Origin: Plasmodiophora brassicae
Taxonomy: Eukaryota > Endomyxa: Phytomyxea > Phytomyxea > Plasmodiophorida
Direction of reading: 5' to 3'
Length of the DNA: 64,000 nt
Assembly: GCA_036867785.1 (NCBI GenBank)
Contig: CP145416.1
Coordinates: 124,001-188,000, forward strand
A program made the translations under genes and the position numbers. The first letter of the stretch is position 1. The number at the start of each line of letters is the position of its first letter. Shown in pieces: positions 53,770 to 64,000 of this stretch. The notes under the pieces were generated by a model, which searched no databases, was not told the DNA's origin, and was given only the letters and a program-made list of their open reading frames with translations.

Positions 53770-54262
53770 TCCTACTCATAAGCCATCGTTGAATACTGTA
53801 ACTTTAAGACCGAGTCAGAAGAAGCTGTAACTTTAAGACCGAGTCAGAAAAAGCTGATCGGTCAGTGAAGTCGTCGTGTTCGTTGAACATACCGTTCACG
53901 TATGATGTCGGACGACGGAGATACGTCATCAAGGGGGACAGATTCTGTCTGTCACACAACCGCCTTGTAATGATCCCATCTCCTACGACAGCAATTGTGA
54001 ATGACCAACGGGATTTGACGCCCGGCCAGTTGTCGTACATAGTGAACCTGGGCAAGTATTGCTGTCGTAGGAGATGGGATCATCACAAGGTGGTTGTGTG
54101 ACAGACAGAATCTGTCCCCCCTTGATGACGTATCTCCGTCGTCCAACATCATACGTGAACGGTACGTTCAACGAACACGACGACTTCACTGACCGATCAG
54201 CTTTTTCTGACTCGGTCTTAAAGTTACAGTATCCATCACCTGACAATGGCTTATGAGTAGGA
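53770..54262. mobile_element. Foldback / MITE-like element (493 bp)
   Basis: The whole element is a long inverted repeat: the two arms (53770-53995 and 54058-54262) are near-perfect reverse complements around a loop of about 62 bp. The terminal 17 bp match exactly (TCCTACTCATAAGCCAT). The left arm has a tandem duplication of a 28-bp unit (CTGTAACTTTAAGACCGAG...) missing from the right arm. No ORF of transposase type. Target-site duplication not clear. Probably a non-autonomous DNA transposon derivative. Confidence 0.8.
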
Positions 54263-56152
54263 GCCTGAGAGTCTATACTGCATTCAGTTTGGGGTTTACC
54301 TACAGTGACATCTGTTTAGGGGAGTACGAAGTGGGAACCTCTGATCAGCCGGATCGACACGGCCACGTAATGCTCGGCGATGTATCCCTTGGCAACATTC
54401 CATCTTGCACGTGCCCCGATTTCAGGTTAGGCACAGTCTTTGCGTTGTGCTTCATATCTTCCTAATTATTCTGGTAGGTCTTCACTAATTCCGTGTAGCG
54501 GCATTTGTGCTGTCTTCAATCGCACGCAAGATGATATCTTCAGTTTGCAGTACGTCCACCGCCGATGGTGGCTTCGCCTTCATCCACAATACGAGGCAAT
54601 ACTGAGGCGGAACCTTCGCGTCCCTGACCCGCCGGCAGCCGGTGGAGATCATGCAATGCTTCCAGAACGTGACGCTTCTTGCGACAGTATCGTGATCGAC
54701 GAACCAGCAGTGGCAGTTCGTGCATCCCGGGACGATATTTATCACCGAGTCGTCTACCCGTCGAAATAGGAGGTTCGGTATCGCGAACTCACCGAGGCAT
54801 TTGGGCGTTTGGTTCATGATGCCCGATCCAACGAGCACTTGTATCGGCGCTTGATGTCCACGTTTGCCTCCTTGCAAACCGAGTTTCAGTCGCATCTTGC
54901 TGGCGCTCGACATGCAGCGGATCCTCAAGAAGCTCACGTTGCCGTTCGTCCTCCGTTGCGTCAGGGGGCAGTGCATGGCCGACTGCCTGATCGTGTTCAA
55001 CGCACGTCTCGACTTCGACGCCCGTTCTGCAACGGACCGGCAGGCCGCCAAGTGTCATATGTGTCTGCGAAATGGCGTCACCGCAACCGATCATCGTTCA
55101 GGGCGCAAATGTCCGTTTTACGATAGTCATCAGCAAGGTTAGCTTACTTCGTGGTTAACGTTCCCCCTGCCTGTTGACGCTCACTATTGCGACCTACAGA
55201 TCACGGAGCGGAGGAGGACGTGTCCAACAACGATGGTGCATTAGCTGAAACCGAAAGTTCGCCACGCGGAGGCCACGTTCTTCATCGCCAGCACGATCAT
55301 TGTTAGTACATCGTTGATGGGCTGTTCCCACATGTCTGATCAGTCACCCGGCCGCTAGAGTCTGTGTTTTCTGTCATCCGGTACGCTACACAAATAATGA
55401 GGTACCAGCTGCTGCGTCGTAACTGGCTGTTGCTGGCACTGACGCTGCCGTCAGTGCTCGAAGCTAGCTGGGAATCCGGGAGTGTTTGCAGACCTGCCGC
55501 CGTCACGTAGGATACGCTATTGAAGATGCTGCTGCTCCATCTGAAGCTTAATTTTGACTGTTTCACAGATCGATGAATCTCGGGCCAAGAAGCGAGTGTA
55601 CCTTGAAAGTGTCGCTGAAGGACGTCATGCACAGATTGCGCATGATTCGGACGTAATATTCCCCCTGGCTCTGGTTGGACGGTGTCTCAAAGCGTTTTCG
55701 AAATCCGCTTCTGCTGCCGATGATCACGTGTCCGCCGTTCGTTTGTCAGGGGTGCCCCTATACTATGCAAGGTTCGGTATTCATAGTGACACATGGCAGT
55801 TGTCATTGAATGAGGTTCCTGAACGTGGGCGCCGTGTGAACCGAGACAGTCGGCAAATCGATCGAATTGCGTTTGCCAACGTTAATCGGCAGCGATTCCG
55901 ACGACGCCTCGCGAATCGAGATATACAGCCGTCGCGTAACGTTTGGAACGGCGCTGTCTGCGGCCAGGACCAAGATGGGTTGCCCAGGTGCCCCAACCCG
56001 ATGGCCAGTGTGACGATAGATACTCCATGCGAGGCGGATCATCGGTCAATGCGAGTGAGTCGCGGCACCTCACGTAGGATCCGCGTTGGCTCGCGAATCA
56101 TGTACGTGTATTAGGCACTTCAACCGCCTACCTACCGTCCTCCCAAACAGTG
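54263..56152. other. Weak ORFs only
   Basis: AT-richer than the rest. The longest frames (minus 54485-55051, plus 55554-56114, plus 54864-55142 with CHMCLRNGVTATDH) match no family and have no joining introns that I could see. A minus frame at 55803-56042 (ISIREASSESLPINVGKRN) is the most protein-like. A real gene here cannot be excluded. Confidence 0.25.
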
Positions 56153-57086
56153 TCATGAACGGCTTGGCTCAACCTTGCGAATCGGTTCGTCGCGTTTCTG
56201 CACCCACAGGGCATCGACGACCGGCTCAGGCTCGAGTTGTTGCTCACCGGGTAGTACAATTCGCTGAGCAGGTGGTTCCGGGAACACACGACGGAAGGCA
56301 GCTGGCCAGGCTTCAAGCCCGCCGCCACCAGGCGGGTGCCCGATGGCATCGGGCGAATCGGCACCTGATGGGATCATCAGCGGACGGGTTGGATCCGTCT
56401 GGGCCGCCGATTTCGCGTTCGGTTTGTCGAGGATGAACCGGGTGATCACGGTCCTAAACTGTTGCTGTAAGGCCTTGTTGTCGCTGCTGTGGTAGAACAG
56501 CATGGCGTTGTAAGGCATAGCCATCGCACGCAGCGTCCTCCCGATCAGGTCGGCGTCCTTCGTCGGCATGGCGTCGTATTTGTTTCCGATGATGACGATC
56601 TGGGGCGCGGATGCAGAACCGGCACATGATGTAAGCTGCGACAACCAGAAGAGCAGGTCCGGTACAATCGTGGCAGGCTGTGTACCAATGGCGCATCAGT
56701 GTGTGGCTTGCTGATCGTTTCCGCTGCACCCTCCTACTGACACGAGATAGATCGATGACGATGACGGCCATTGCGGAAGGGGTTAACACGACGGGCAGGG
56801 CGGCAGAGTACAGCTGACCGCCTCCGATTTCCCAGAAATGGGTTACGAGTTTGCCGCCGAGGTCGTTGCCGGATGTGGGCGACGACCTCGTGTACTTGTA
56901 ATCGACGCCGATCGTCGGCTTCAGGTCGTCGGGCCGCGATTTGTAGATGAACGACGAGATCAAGATGGTTTTCCCGCTGCCCTCGGTCCCGACGAAGACG
57001 ACCGATGGCTCGCGAGACGCGCCCGCCGACTCCTGCTGACTCCTCCGTGCATTCGACAGCGACTTCCACACGAGCTCACCTGCCAT
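56153..57086 (-). CDS. DYNC2LI1: Cytoplasmic dynein 2 light intermediate chain (D2LIC)
   Basis: Subunit of the dynein-2 motor for retrograde intraflagellar transport. From ATG 57086 (AGELVWKSLSNARRS): Ras-like P-loop SVVFVGTEGSGKTILISSF, then KPTIGVDYKYTRS, the family-specific THFWEIGGGQLYSAALP, and AVIVIDLSR. A GTCAGT...CACAG intron of about 65 nt (near 56740-56676) joins to PATIVPDLLFWLSQLT, then VIIGNKYDAMPTKDAD, and the C-terminal helix QQFRTVITRFILD. HFWE-x-GGG and DYxYxR distinguish it from the dynein-1 chain. The C-terminal 100 residues are Pro-rich. Implies a cilium or flagellum. Confidence 0.85.
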
Positions 57087-57300
57087 GTTCCTCCTGTGAC
57101 TGGCCTGACGTCGCTTGATCACGTCGTCGGCTGTGCCCGTATTTCACAGCTGGCTCCTCTCATAGATTCATGACATGCAAGCTGGCATGCCTGCAGACCA
57201 GCATTGAGTAATCTGGTATTTATTCACTGGAGACAGTCCTGCTCGTGTTGGTACGATGTGTGGTCGACGCGCCCAGCAGGGCACCGACACGAGAGCAGTA

Positions 57301-58311
57301 CTACTTCGAGACGGCAATCCCGATGAACTTGGAGAAGTAGCTGGTGGAGTCCGGGACGATCGGTTCGAACTTGCTGCCGACGATGTATCGCTGATAGCAA
57401 TCCGTGCGCGTCGCCGACAGGTCGACGTCGAAACCTTCGCCGCTGACCAGGCGCCCCACTTCGTCGGCGGTCTCAGGCAAGTAGCGGAACGGCTCCTTGG
57501 CGAACGTGCCGATCAGGAACTGAATGGCTTTCACGATGGGGCGCGGCACTTGCCGGCTTTCATCCACGTAGTAGTTGAAGACGTAGACCGAACCGATTGC
57601 CGAGATGCGTCGGAACGAGCGCAGCGATTCGCGAATGACGTCCGGCGTCAGGTACGGCCAGACGCCCTCGGCGACCGCCACCGACTTCACATCGTTCTTC
57701 CATTCGGGAACCGTCGTGGCCAGGACTTGCTCGACCGTCTGGAATCGGAAGTCGACACCGGCGAAACGGTGATTGCGAGGCGGGTTCGTCCCGTAGATGT
57801 GCCCAGCGGCAACGCGTTTCCCCAGCTGCGTGTTCGGTTGATCGACTTCGACGAACAGCACGTTCGGGTATGTTCGCGACAACTGCATGCAGAGGACGTC
57901 GTAGCCGCCGCCAAGTACGACGACCTGGCGGGCGAGGCCCTTCTCGATGGCGTCGACGACTTCATCGTAGATGATGCGCTTCCGAAAGGCAGTGTGAATC
58001 GCGGCGGGGATGACAGGCGCGTCCTTGCGCATCAGGCCCAGCACCTGCAGAACGGCGCAGGCAACGGCCATGCAGCCATACGCCAACAGGATCACCGTCT
58101 CACAGAGCTTGGTCCAGATGGGCGACCTGGTCGCATAGTGTCGCAGGACGTCGCCGGTCAGGCGCTTCGTGTCCGGCGGCAGGATCGCGTCGATGACCGC
58201 CGCCGTTTCCGGCGAATGCCACCCGGACACGATCGACCAGGCCACCATGCGCGCCGTCGTGCTCTCGGGCTTGGCCTCGATCGCCTGCGACGCCGCCGCC
58301 TCGCGCTCCAT
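57301..58311 (-). CDS. LCMT-type SAM-dependent methyltransferase
   Basis: 336 residues, intronless, ATG 58311. Leucine-carboxyl-methyltransferase superfamily: RQVVVLGGGYDVLCMQL (SAM-binding, compare VVNLGAGFDTR), then VLFVEVDQPNTQLGKRV (acidic ribose ligand plus the family D-x-P-x-T/V-x2-x-K pattern), KSVAVAEGVWPYLTPDVIRE (compare EGVxMYL), and SVYVFNYYVDES. A hydrophobic stretch LCETVILLAYGCMAVACAVLQVLGL at about residue 70 suggests membrane association, unusual for LCMT1. Substrate unknown: probably not PP2A but a small molecule, as in the bacterial-like relatives. Confidence 0.75.
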   Translation of the reverse strand: MEREAAASQAIEAKPESTTARMVAWSIVSGWHSPETAAVIDAILPPDTKRLTGDVLRHYATRSPIWTKLCETVILLAYGCMAVACAVLQVLGLMRKDAPVIPAAIHTAFRKRIIYDEVVDAIEKGLARQVVVLGGGYDVLCMQLSRTYPNVLFVEVDQPNTQLGKRVAAGHIYGTNPPRNHRFAGVDFRFQTVEQVLATTVPEWKNDVKSVAVAEGVWPYLTPDVIRESLRSFRRISAIGSVYVFNYYVDESRQVPRPIVKAIQFLIGTFAKEPFRYLPETADEVGRLVSGEGFDVDLSATRTDCYQRYIVGSKFEPIVPDSTSYFSKFIGIAVSK

Positions 58312-58570
58312 TCTCTATCGCCAATCAAGGGGCCGTCGCCCGGTCGGCTCCTTCCGCAGATCAGTCACACACGCGCGGTAACCCACACGAAATCGACACG
58401 CGCAATCATAGACCCCCAACCCTCAATAGCAGCACTTGGCACTTGTCCTCGCGCAGTTCTAAATCGGGAACAGGCCGAGCCAGGGGGTCCGGGGAATTCC
58501 CCGCCACAGCGCGCGGCAGCGCTTCGCGGACTGCTGCCTGGGCCTCTTCAACGCAGCAGGCAGCCTGACC

Positions 58571-59815
58571 ATGTTGTTGGCTGGACTTGTCGTTGGCATC
58601 TGCCTGATGGCGGCCGGTGTCGGGTCCGTCCCCGACCGTGTGGCCCTGGAGCGCTTGATATCGTCGACGCTGTCGAACGTGCTCTGCCCGGTGCTCGGTG
58701 ACGGCGAAGAAGCGCCCCGCCTGTGCAAAAGGCTGGCGTCGGATCTGGCACCCGCCGTGGTGCCTGTCGTCCAGGCCGTGTTCGGCAGTGAAGCCGACGT
58801 CGTTCTCGAGTGCGTAACCGGGCAGCGGCGCTTCATGGACGTTACCGACATCAACTGGGCGCACGTCGTTTCGTTGCATTGCGACCCGGACCGCGTCACG
58901 AACCGCTTCGAAACATTGTTGAACACGATCCGTCCTGCCCTATTACCCGCCCTTCAGGCCCTGAACGATCGCCCCTTGGTCCAGCGCATCATCCGAGGCG
59001 CTTTCATGCGCATCGCAGCCGGGATTCTCGACGACGGGCAGTGGATGCTGTACGGGGCTCTCTCGCTGAAACTGGTCGAGGTTGCCGTGCGACGGTCCAT
59101 CATCGACACAAAGCAACTGAGCAGGTTCGTCACCTCGTTGTCGGACGCGTCCTTCCGCGATGCGGCCGTTGCAGCGGCGGCCCCGTACGACCTTGACCGG
59201 TATGTCACGACGGTTTTCGATCGCATGGACGGCGTTATCCGTTCAAACATGCCCGAGTTACGGTCATGCCTTCGTGATGCCCCCTTCGTTGATGCCGACG
59301 GGCACCTTCACATTGAGGAAGAGGTTGCCGCACGAGTACTGTTGGCGATCCCGAAAGCTATACGGCAGGACGCCGCAGACCTGATTGAGGAACTCGCCAG
59401 CCGTGACCACTTGTTCACCTCCGTTGTTTCGAGTCATGTCGCCAGCGGTCTTGGCCGCTTATCCGTGTTCGTGAAATCGCCCAGATTCGCAGGCGATGGT
59501 GCCCGGTTAATCAGCCAGACCGGCGGCGCGGCCATCTCATTGATCGTTTGGGGGGCTGCCCATGCTGTTCCGCGACGGCGCCGTCCAGCGAGGAAGGCGC
59601 TTGCTTCGCTACTGTTGGCCGTACCGCTACTTGGGTGGCTGACAACCCGTCGTCATCGCCAAGCGCGAGCTCGCCCAGCGCCGATAGCTGGGCGGCTATG
59701 GAACGTGGTCACAAACCGGTTCACCGTTGCGGCCGGTGTCTCTGCACTGTTCACTATCGTCGATGTTCTGAGGCGCCGACCTGGCGGTTCGTCCATTTCT
59801 ACCGTCCACGTTTAG
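58571..59815 (+). CDS. Tandem membrane family protein, copy 1
   Basis: 414 residues from ATG 58571. N-terminal TM LLAGLVVGICLMAAGVGSV, a helical region of 300 residues with conserved blocks (ERLISSTLSNVLCPVL, EAPRLCKRLASDLAPAVVPV, NDRPLVQRIIRGAFMR, AAPYDLDRYVTTVFDRMDG, VSSHVASGLGRLSVFV), and C-terminal hydrophobic stretches (AAISLIVWGAAHAV, ALASLLLAVPLLGWL, FTVAAGVSALFTIV) with basic linkers. No family recognised. The frame may extend upstream of the ATG through EQAEPGGPGNSP, so the start could be earlier. First of three tandem copies. Confidence 0.6.
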   Translation: MLLAGLVVGICLMAAGVGSVPDRVALERLISSTLSNVLCPVLGDGEEAPRLCKRLASDLAPAVVPVVQAVFGSEADVVLECVTGQRRFMDVTDINWAHVVSLHCDPDRVTNRFETLLNTIRPALLPALQALNDRPLVQRIIRGAFMRIAAGILDDGQWMLYGALSLKLVEVAVRRSIIDTKQLSRFVTSLSDASFRDAAVAAAAPYDLDRYVTTVFDRMDGVIRSNMPELRSCLRDAPFVDADGHLHIEEEVAARVLLAIPKAIRQDAADLIEELASRDHLFTSVVSSHVASGLGRLSVFVKSPRFAGDGARLISQTGGAAISLIVWGAAHAVPRRRRPARKALASLLLAVPLLGWLTTRRHRQARARPAPIAGRLWNVVTNRFTVAAGVSALFTIVDVLRRRPGGSSISTVHV

Positions 59816-60149
59816 ACGTTTCGTGTCTTGATCAGCTCTCACGCGCTTCGTCGCCGGCGTTGCTGGCGAGTGGCACCCGGTCGCGCGATCGACCAGGCCA
59901 CCATCCGCCCCGTCCTGCTCCCGGGCGAGGCCGCCATAGCCTGATTAATTACGTACTACCTAGGCGGGTACAGGACAGAACGTTCGCCAGACGAGAGCTC
60001 TCCAGCGTCGGAACGGGACTGGCGCCAAGAATAGGCCGTGCCCGCAGGTGTCAACGAAGGTTCGTGGACCCCGCCAGGCTGGGCAAACACAGGCAGGAAC
60101 CGGCCGCCGTCCATTTCGGTATCAGGTGCGGATCTCGCACAACGTGGTG
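59816..60149. other. Spacer between copies 1 and 2
   Basis: Open frames with no clear start; an in-frame extension upstream of copy 2 begins about 60048. Nothing else supported. Confidence 0.3.
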
Positions 60150-61669
60150 ATGTTGCTCGTTGGGCTTGTCGGGGTCTATCTGGCGGCGGCTGGTGTCGGA
60201 TCCGTCTCAGATCGGGCGGGCCTCGAGCGTCTGATGTCGTCGACGCTGACTGACGTATTCTGTCCGGTGCTCGACGGCGAAGAAGCGCCCATCCTGTGCA
60301 GCAGGCTGGCATCGGACCTGGCTCCCGTTGTCGTTCCTGCCATCTGGACCGTGTTCGGCGGTGAGGGCAGTGCCGTCTTCAAGTGCATAACCGGGCAGCG
60401 CCCCTTCATGGATATTGCTGGCATCAACTGGCAGCAAGTCGCCGCGTTGCATGCTGACCCAGAGCGCGCCACACGTCTCTTCGAAACGCTGTTGGACACG
60501 ATCCGTCCGGCCATCTTGGCTTCCCTGCAGATCTTGAACGATCGTCCTTTGGTCCAGCGCATCGTGCAAGGCGTCTTCCGGCGTGTCGCTGAGGGTCTAG
60601 CGGCCGGGATTCGCGACGACCGCCTGTGGATGAAGCACGTGACCCGCTCGCTGGTCGTCATTGCAACGCGACTGTCCGAATTTGACCCAGTGCAACTGAC
60701 CAGGGTCGCCGACGCACTGTCGGTTGCGTCCATCCGCGATGCGGCCCTCGCAGCGGCGGCCCCATATGACCTTGGCCAGTATGTCACGACGGTTTTCGAT
60801 CGAATGGAAGACGTTATCCGTTCAAACATGGCCGAAGTGCGTTCACGTCTACGTGATGTCGGGGCCGTTGACATTAACGGGCAGGTCCGCGCCCACGTTC
60901 TTGCCGACGAGCTGGAGGTAGCCGCACAAATAGCGTCCACGATACCCATTGCTATCAGGCAGGAGGCTGCGAACGCTATCGAATGGCTGGTCATGGATGG
61001 GGTTACCACGTTGTCAGCAACACCGTTTCGCGTCATGTCTGCGACGGTCTTGGTCGCTTATCCGGTTTCGTGAGCTCGTCAACGTTCGCAGTCGACACTG
61101 CCCGTTCAATCGGTCAGACCATCGCGGCGGGTAGGTCCATTCTTATACAGCATGGACTCGTCCGTGATGGCGCCCTCCAAGCTGGTCTACTGTTTCCGGG
61201 CCCGCCGCCTGCAAATTTTCCTGGAACCCAAGGTCATGCCATCCCTGTACAAGTCCCAATCGCATCTTGGACGAACCCAGTAGCGTATTCCTCGACGAGT
61301 GCATTCCCAGCTCCCCCAGCTCCCGGTCTAGCAACCAAGAAATTTGGTTCGTTGTTTCAGAAGGCGTTGGTGGCAAGCATTGTAACTGCAGCAATCGCTG
61401 CACCAATCGTGACTGTGGACAGACAAATGCGGACTCGCCCAGCCGTTCCGGAACGTGGTCCGCCAGGGGTAAGGGACGCACTTCGTTTCACCTCGTTGGG
61501 GGCGACTGCCTTGGTAAGTTCCATTGCCGCAGCTGCTGTGTTGCGTCATGGACTTTGTCCAAGTACCGCTCTGCTAACGACACTGGCCCGTTTATCAAGA
61601 ATTCAGCCATGTCTCCCTGCATTGCGATCCCTGCAACGATTGCCGCGGTTGCTATCCCGATCGTTATGA
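60150..61669 (+). CDS. Tandem membrane family protein, copy 2 (frameshifted)
   Basis: Closely similar to copies 1 and 3: LLVGLVGVYLAAAGVGSV, ERLMSSTLTDVFCPVLDGEE, NDRPLVQRIVQGVFRRV, AAPYDLGQYVTTVFDRME. After EWLVMDG (near 60998) one base is missing relative to copy 3, so the original frame ends at 61073 and the homologous continuation (VVSNTVSRHVCDGLGRLSGF) is in another frame to 61669, where it has C-terminal hydrophobic segments (ALVASIVTAAIAAPIVTV). Either a truncated 308-residue product or a decaying copy; an error in the assembly is the alternative. Confidence 0.55.
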
Positions 61670-61732
61670 TGCTACCATGACGGGTGACTGTTGTGACCCA
61701 GTTCGGCTCCACCGCATGCACCGTTACAATAC

Positions 61733-61782
61733 ATGGCACTGCCTGTGCGGCGTGAACGACGACGGATTGCAGGCAGTGCCAT
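61733..61782. other. Hairpin, 13-bp perfect stem
   Basis: ATGGCACTGCCTG (61733-61745) and its exact reverse complement (61770-61782) around a 24-nt loop. Confidence 0.7.
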
Positions 61783-62477
61783 ATCGATCGGGGTTGGTTG
61801 ACCTTGATGGAGTCGGCAGCGCGTCGACCCGGAGGGCCGGGGAATTGCGGTACGGGGACGTTTCCGAAGGCGTTCGCCGCGGTTCCCCTGGTACAACATT
61901 GCCCAGTCGACAGGGACGGTCTCGCTGAACGAAACCGCCTCGGCCAGCGTCGACCGTGCGGTGCATTTCAACAGGTGCTCGCACCTCGGTTGGGCTATCA
62001 ACGAGCACAATTGGAGCTCGGTCCAGGAAAGCTGGCCGGGTTCGTTGGAGTTCGGCGCGGTGTGTCTGGTCGGCAACGTCATGGGCCAGATGGTGAAGAG
62101 CATGGTGCATCGTACGTACCATGATATGGTTCCATTTAAAACGTCAGCCGGTCGGGCGGACGCCGTCGCTGGACAGCGCGTTGTCGAACGTGTTTCGACA
62201 TTCCACTGACTACGCACCGATATGTACTAACGTGATGAATTGACGTTTCGCCGGAAGCGATCAAGTTCAAGCTGAGGTCCCCCTGGCTGTAGCTCTCGGA
62301 CAGTAATCGGTAGACGTAAGATGGGCTGTACGGCCCACTGTGTCCACGTCCAGCTTAGAGATGGCGAACCACACGTTGGTGATGTAGAGCATACGTATAG
62401 GTGGTGCTGACATTGTCATGCGAGCGCTGCGTTGTAGATCATCGATGGGCTTGAGCTTTTCCGGTGAGATGTTTTGC

Positions 62478-62553
62478 AGACCGGACCGCCCAAATTAGGC
62501 CACGAGAGCAGCTGCTTTCGTGGCCTACCTATGTAAGTTGGGCGGTCCGGTCT
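62478..62553. other. Nested hairpin, 76 nt
   Basis: Outer arms AGACCGGACCGCCCAA (62478-62493) and exact complement (62538-62553); inner arms AGGCCACGA (62497-62505) and TCGTGGCCT (62518-62526). Could be a tiny MITE or a structured RNA; no ORF. Confidence 0.75.
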
Positions 62554-62779
62554 ACCTACAGGAATTTTCCGAGGTACCCCTGGACTCTTGTAGGGTGCTA
62601 AATACGGAGCTACCGGCTGTACAGCAAACTCCGCGGCAGGTGCGCACTCTTGCGCGCGCTTCAGCCGCCACGGGGTGGGCAACCAGGGGTCCGGAATCTT
62701 CGACGGCGTTTCCATCGTCTCGACCCGGATGCAGCTGCGGGCCGCCTCCACAACAGGTTTCTATCTCGGCGGGCCTGGC

Positions 62780-64000
62780 CATGTTATTGGTTGGGCTTGT
62801 CGGTATCTGCCTATCGACGGTTGGTGGCGGGTCCGTTCCCGACCGTGCGGACCTCCAGCGCCTGATATCGTCGACGCTGTCTAACGTGTTCTGCCCGGTG
62901 CTCGACGGCGAAGAAGCGCCCATCCTATGCAACAGGCTGGCGTCTGACCTGGCCCCCGTTGTCGTTCCTGTCATCATAACCGTGTTCGACAGTGAGGCTG
63001 ACGTCGTCTTCGAATGCCTAAACGGGCAGCGACCCTTCATGGACATTGCCGGCATCAACTGGCAGCATGTCGCCGCGTTGCATGCTGACCCAGAGCGCGT
63101 CACACGTCGCTTCGAAACGTTGTTGGAAACGATCCGCCCCGCCATTTCTGATTCCCTGCAGACGCTGAACGATCGTCCTTTGGTCCAGCGCATCGTCCGA
63201 GGCGTCGTCCGGCGCGTCGTCGAGGGTCTAGCAGCCGGGATTCGCGACGACCATCAGTGGACGGTGTACGGGACGCGCTCGCTGGTCGAGATTGCAACAC
63301 GACTGTCCAAGTTCGACCCGGTGCAATTGGACAGGTTCCTCAACTCACTGTCGGTCGCGTCCATCCGCGATGCGGCCCTCGCAGCGACGGGCCCATATGA
63401 CCTTGGCCAGTTTGTCACGATGGTTTTCGATCGAATGGACGGCGCTATCCGTTCGAGCATACCCGAACTACTGTCTCTTCTTCATGCTGTTGGGGCTGTT
63501 GACGTCCACGGGCACGTCCACATCCACGTTCTTGCTGACGAGGAGGCAGCCGCTCAGTTGGTGTCGACGATCCCCATTGTTATCCGTGAGGAGGCTGCGA
63601 GCGCTATCGAAGGGCTGGTCATGGATGGGCGCCTCCATGTGGTCAACGACATCGTTTCGCGTCATGTCGCCGACGGTCTTGGTCGCGTATCCGGTCTCGT
63701 GAACTCGCCCAGGTTCGCATTCGACAGTGCCAGGTTAATCAGCCAGACCATCGAAGTGGGCAGGTCCATCCTTGTACAACAAGGGCTCCTCCGTGATGGT
63801 GCCCGTCGAGCTGGTGTACCACTTCGGAGGGCAGCGCCTTCAGGATCTCCTGGTACTTCTCGCCGAGATCAAACCTTCGCACGAGTCCCAAGCGCATCCG
63901 GGAATCCCATAGGGAATACGGCGAGACGCGTTACGCACACGGTCACGCCACCTTGTCGTGGTATCCCTCCAGAGAACAAGACGTATGGTCCATTGTTTGC
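62780..64000 (+). CDS. Tandem membrane family protein, copy 3 (3' partial)
   Basis: From ATG 62780 the frame is open to the window end (407 codons). It begins LLVGLVGICLSTVGGGSV, then ISSTLSNVFCPVLDGEEAP, NDRPLVQRIVRGVVRRVV, GPYDLGQFVTMVFDRMDG, GLVMDGRLHVVNDIVSRHVA and RVSGLVNSPRFAFDS. This copy keeps the frame that copy 2 has lost, so it is the best template for the family. The C-terminal part after GLLRDG differs from the other two copies and is Arg/Pro-rich. The stop lies outside the window. Confidence 0.65.

Larger units (their letters stand above)
61670..62779. other. Inter-copy region with two hairpins and a possible small gene
   Basis: A plus-strand frame from about 61880 to 62209 (SLNETASASVDRAVHFNRC, NEHNWSSVQESWPGSLEFG, GNVMGQMVKSMVH) looks protein-like but has no clear start. 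Two strong inverted repeats lie at 61733-61782 and 62478-62553. Remaining sequence unexplained. Confidence 0.35.

Overview
This window is nuclear DNA from a GC-rich unicellular eukaryote. Genes carry short GT-AG introns (about 47-95 nt). Eukaryotic ribosomal proteins eS30 and uS12/RPS23, SKP1, a heterotrimeric G-protein alpha subunit, a Rho GTPase and the retriever subunit VPS26C are present. All three standard stop codons are used. DYNC2LI1 (intraflagellar-transport dynein) implies a cilium or flagellum at some life stage, and a SHOC1/ZIP2-like protein hints at meiosis. A DYW-class PPR protein, a MACPF protein and the G alpha/Rho genes would fit a free-living amoeboid or flagellated protist, but the lineage cannot be fixed from sequence alone.

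Layout. 1-5.9 kb: RanBP2-type zinc-finger gene (partial), SKP1, a C2H2 zinc-finger gene, citrate synthase. 6.1-13.2 kb: VPS26C, a membrane-anchored unknown, two tandem paralogues of an unknown family, a disordered acidic protein, a class 3 lipase. 13.5-21.3 kb: spermidine synthase, two unknown membrane proteins, a small unknown, a J-domain-like protein, G alpha. 21.3-24.6 kb: a DYW-PPR gene split by a tRNA-derived SINE with a 16-bp target-site duplication. 24.7-28.9 kb: eS30, two unknowns (one with a PH domain), RPS23, Rho GTPase. 29.4-53.1 kb: an accessory region with four apparently whole genes and one decayed copy of a signal peptide + SKP1-type POZ + ankyrin family, a zinc-finger/trypsin-fold putative cysteine protease, a 1.85-kb segmental duplication that copied the tail of ALKBH8, ALKBH8 itself, a MACPF gene, a SHOC1-like gene and a 1,118-residue protein with a Myb-like module and degenerate NDK-like repeats. 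53.8-54.3 kb: a foldback/MITE-like element. 56.1-64 kb: DYNC2LI1, an LCMT-type methyltransferase and three tandem copies of an unknown membrane protein family, with two strong DNA hairpins between copies.

Genes are very tightly packed: one convergent pair shares a single CTAG as both stop codons. Two candidate promoter motifs recur: TATATG..GGCGCCCTAA and GTCCGCCACGGA. The most novel items are the secreted-looking SKP1/ankyrin family, the zinc-finger protein with a His-Asp-Cys trypsin-like domain, the Myb/NDK-repeat fusion and the SINE insertion in the PPR gene. Exon boundaries were inferred by eye from splice sites, phase and protein homology.
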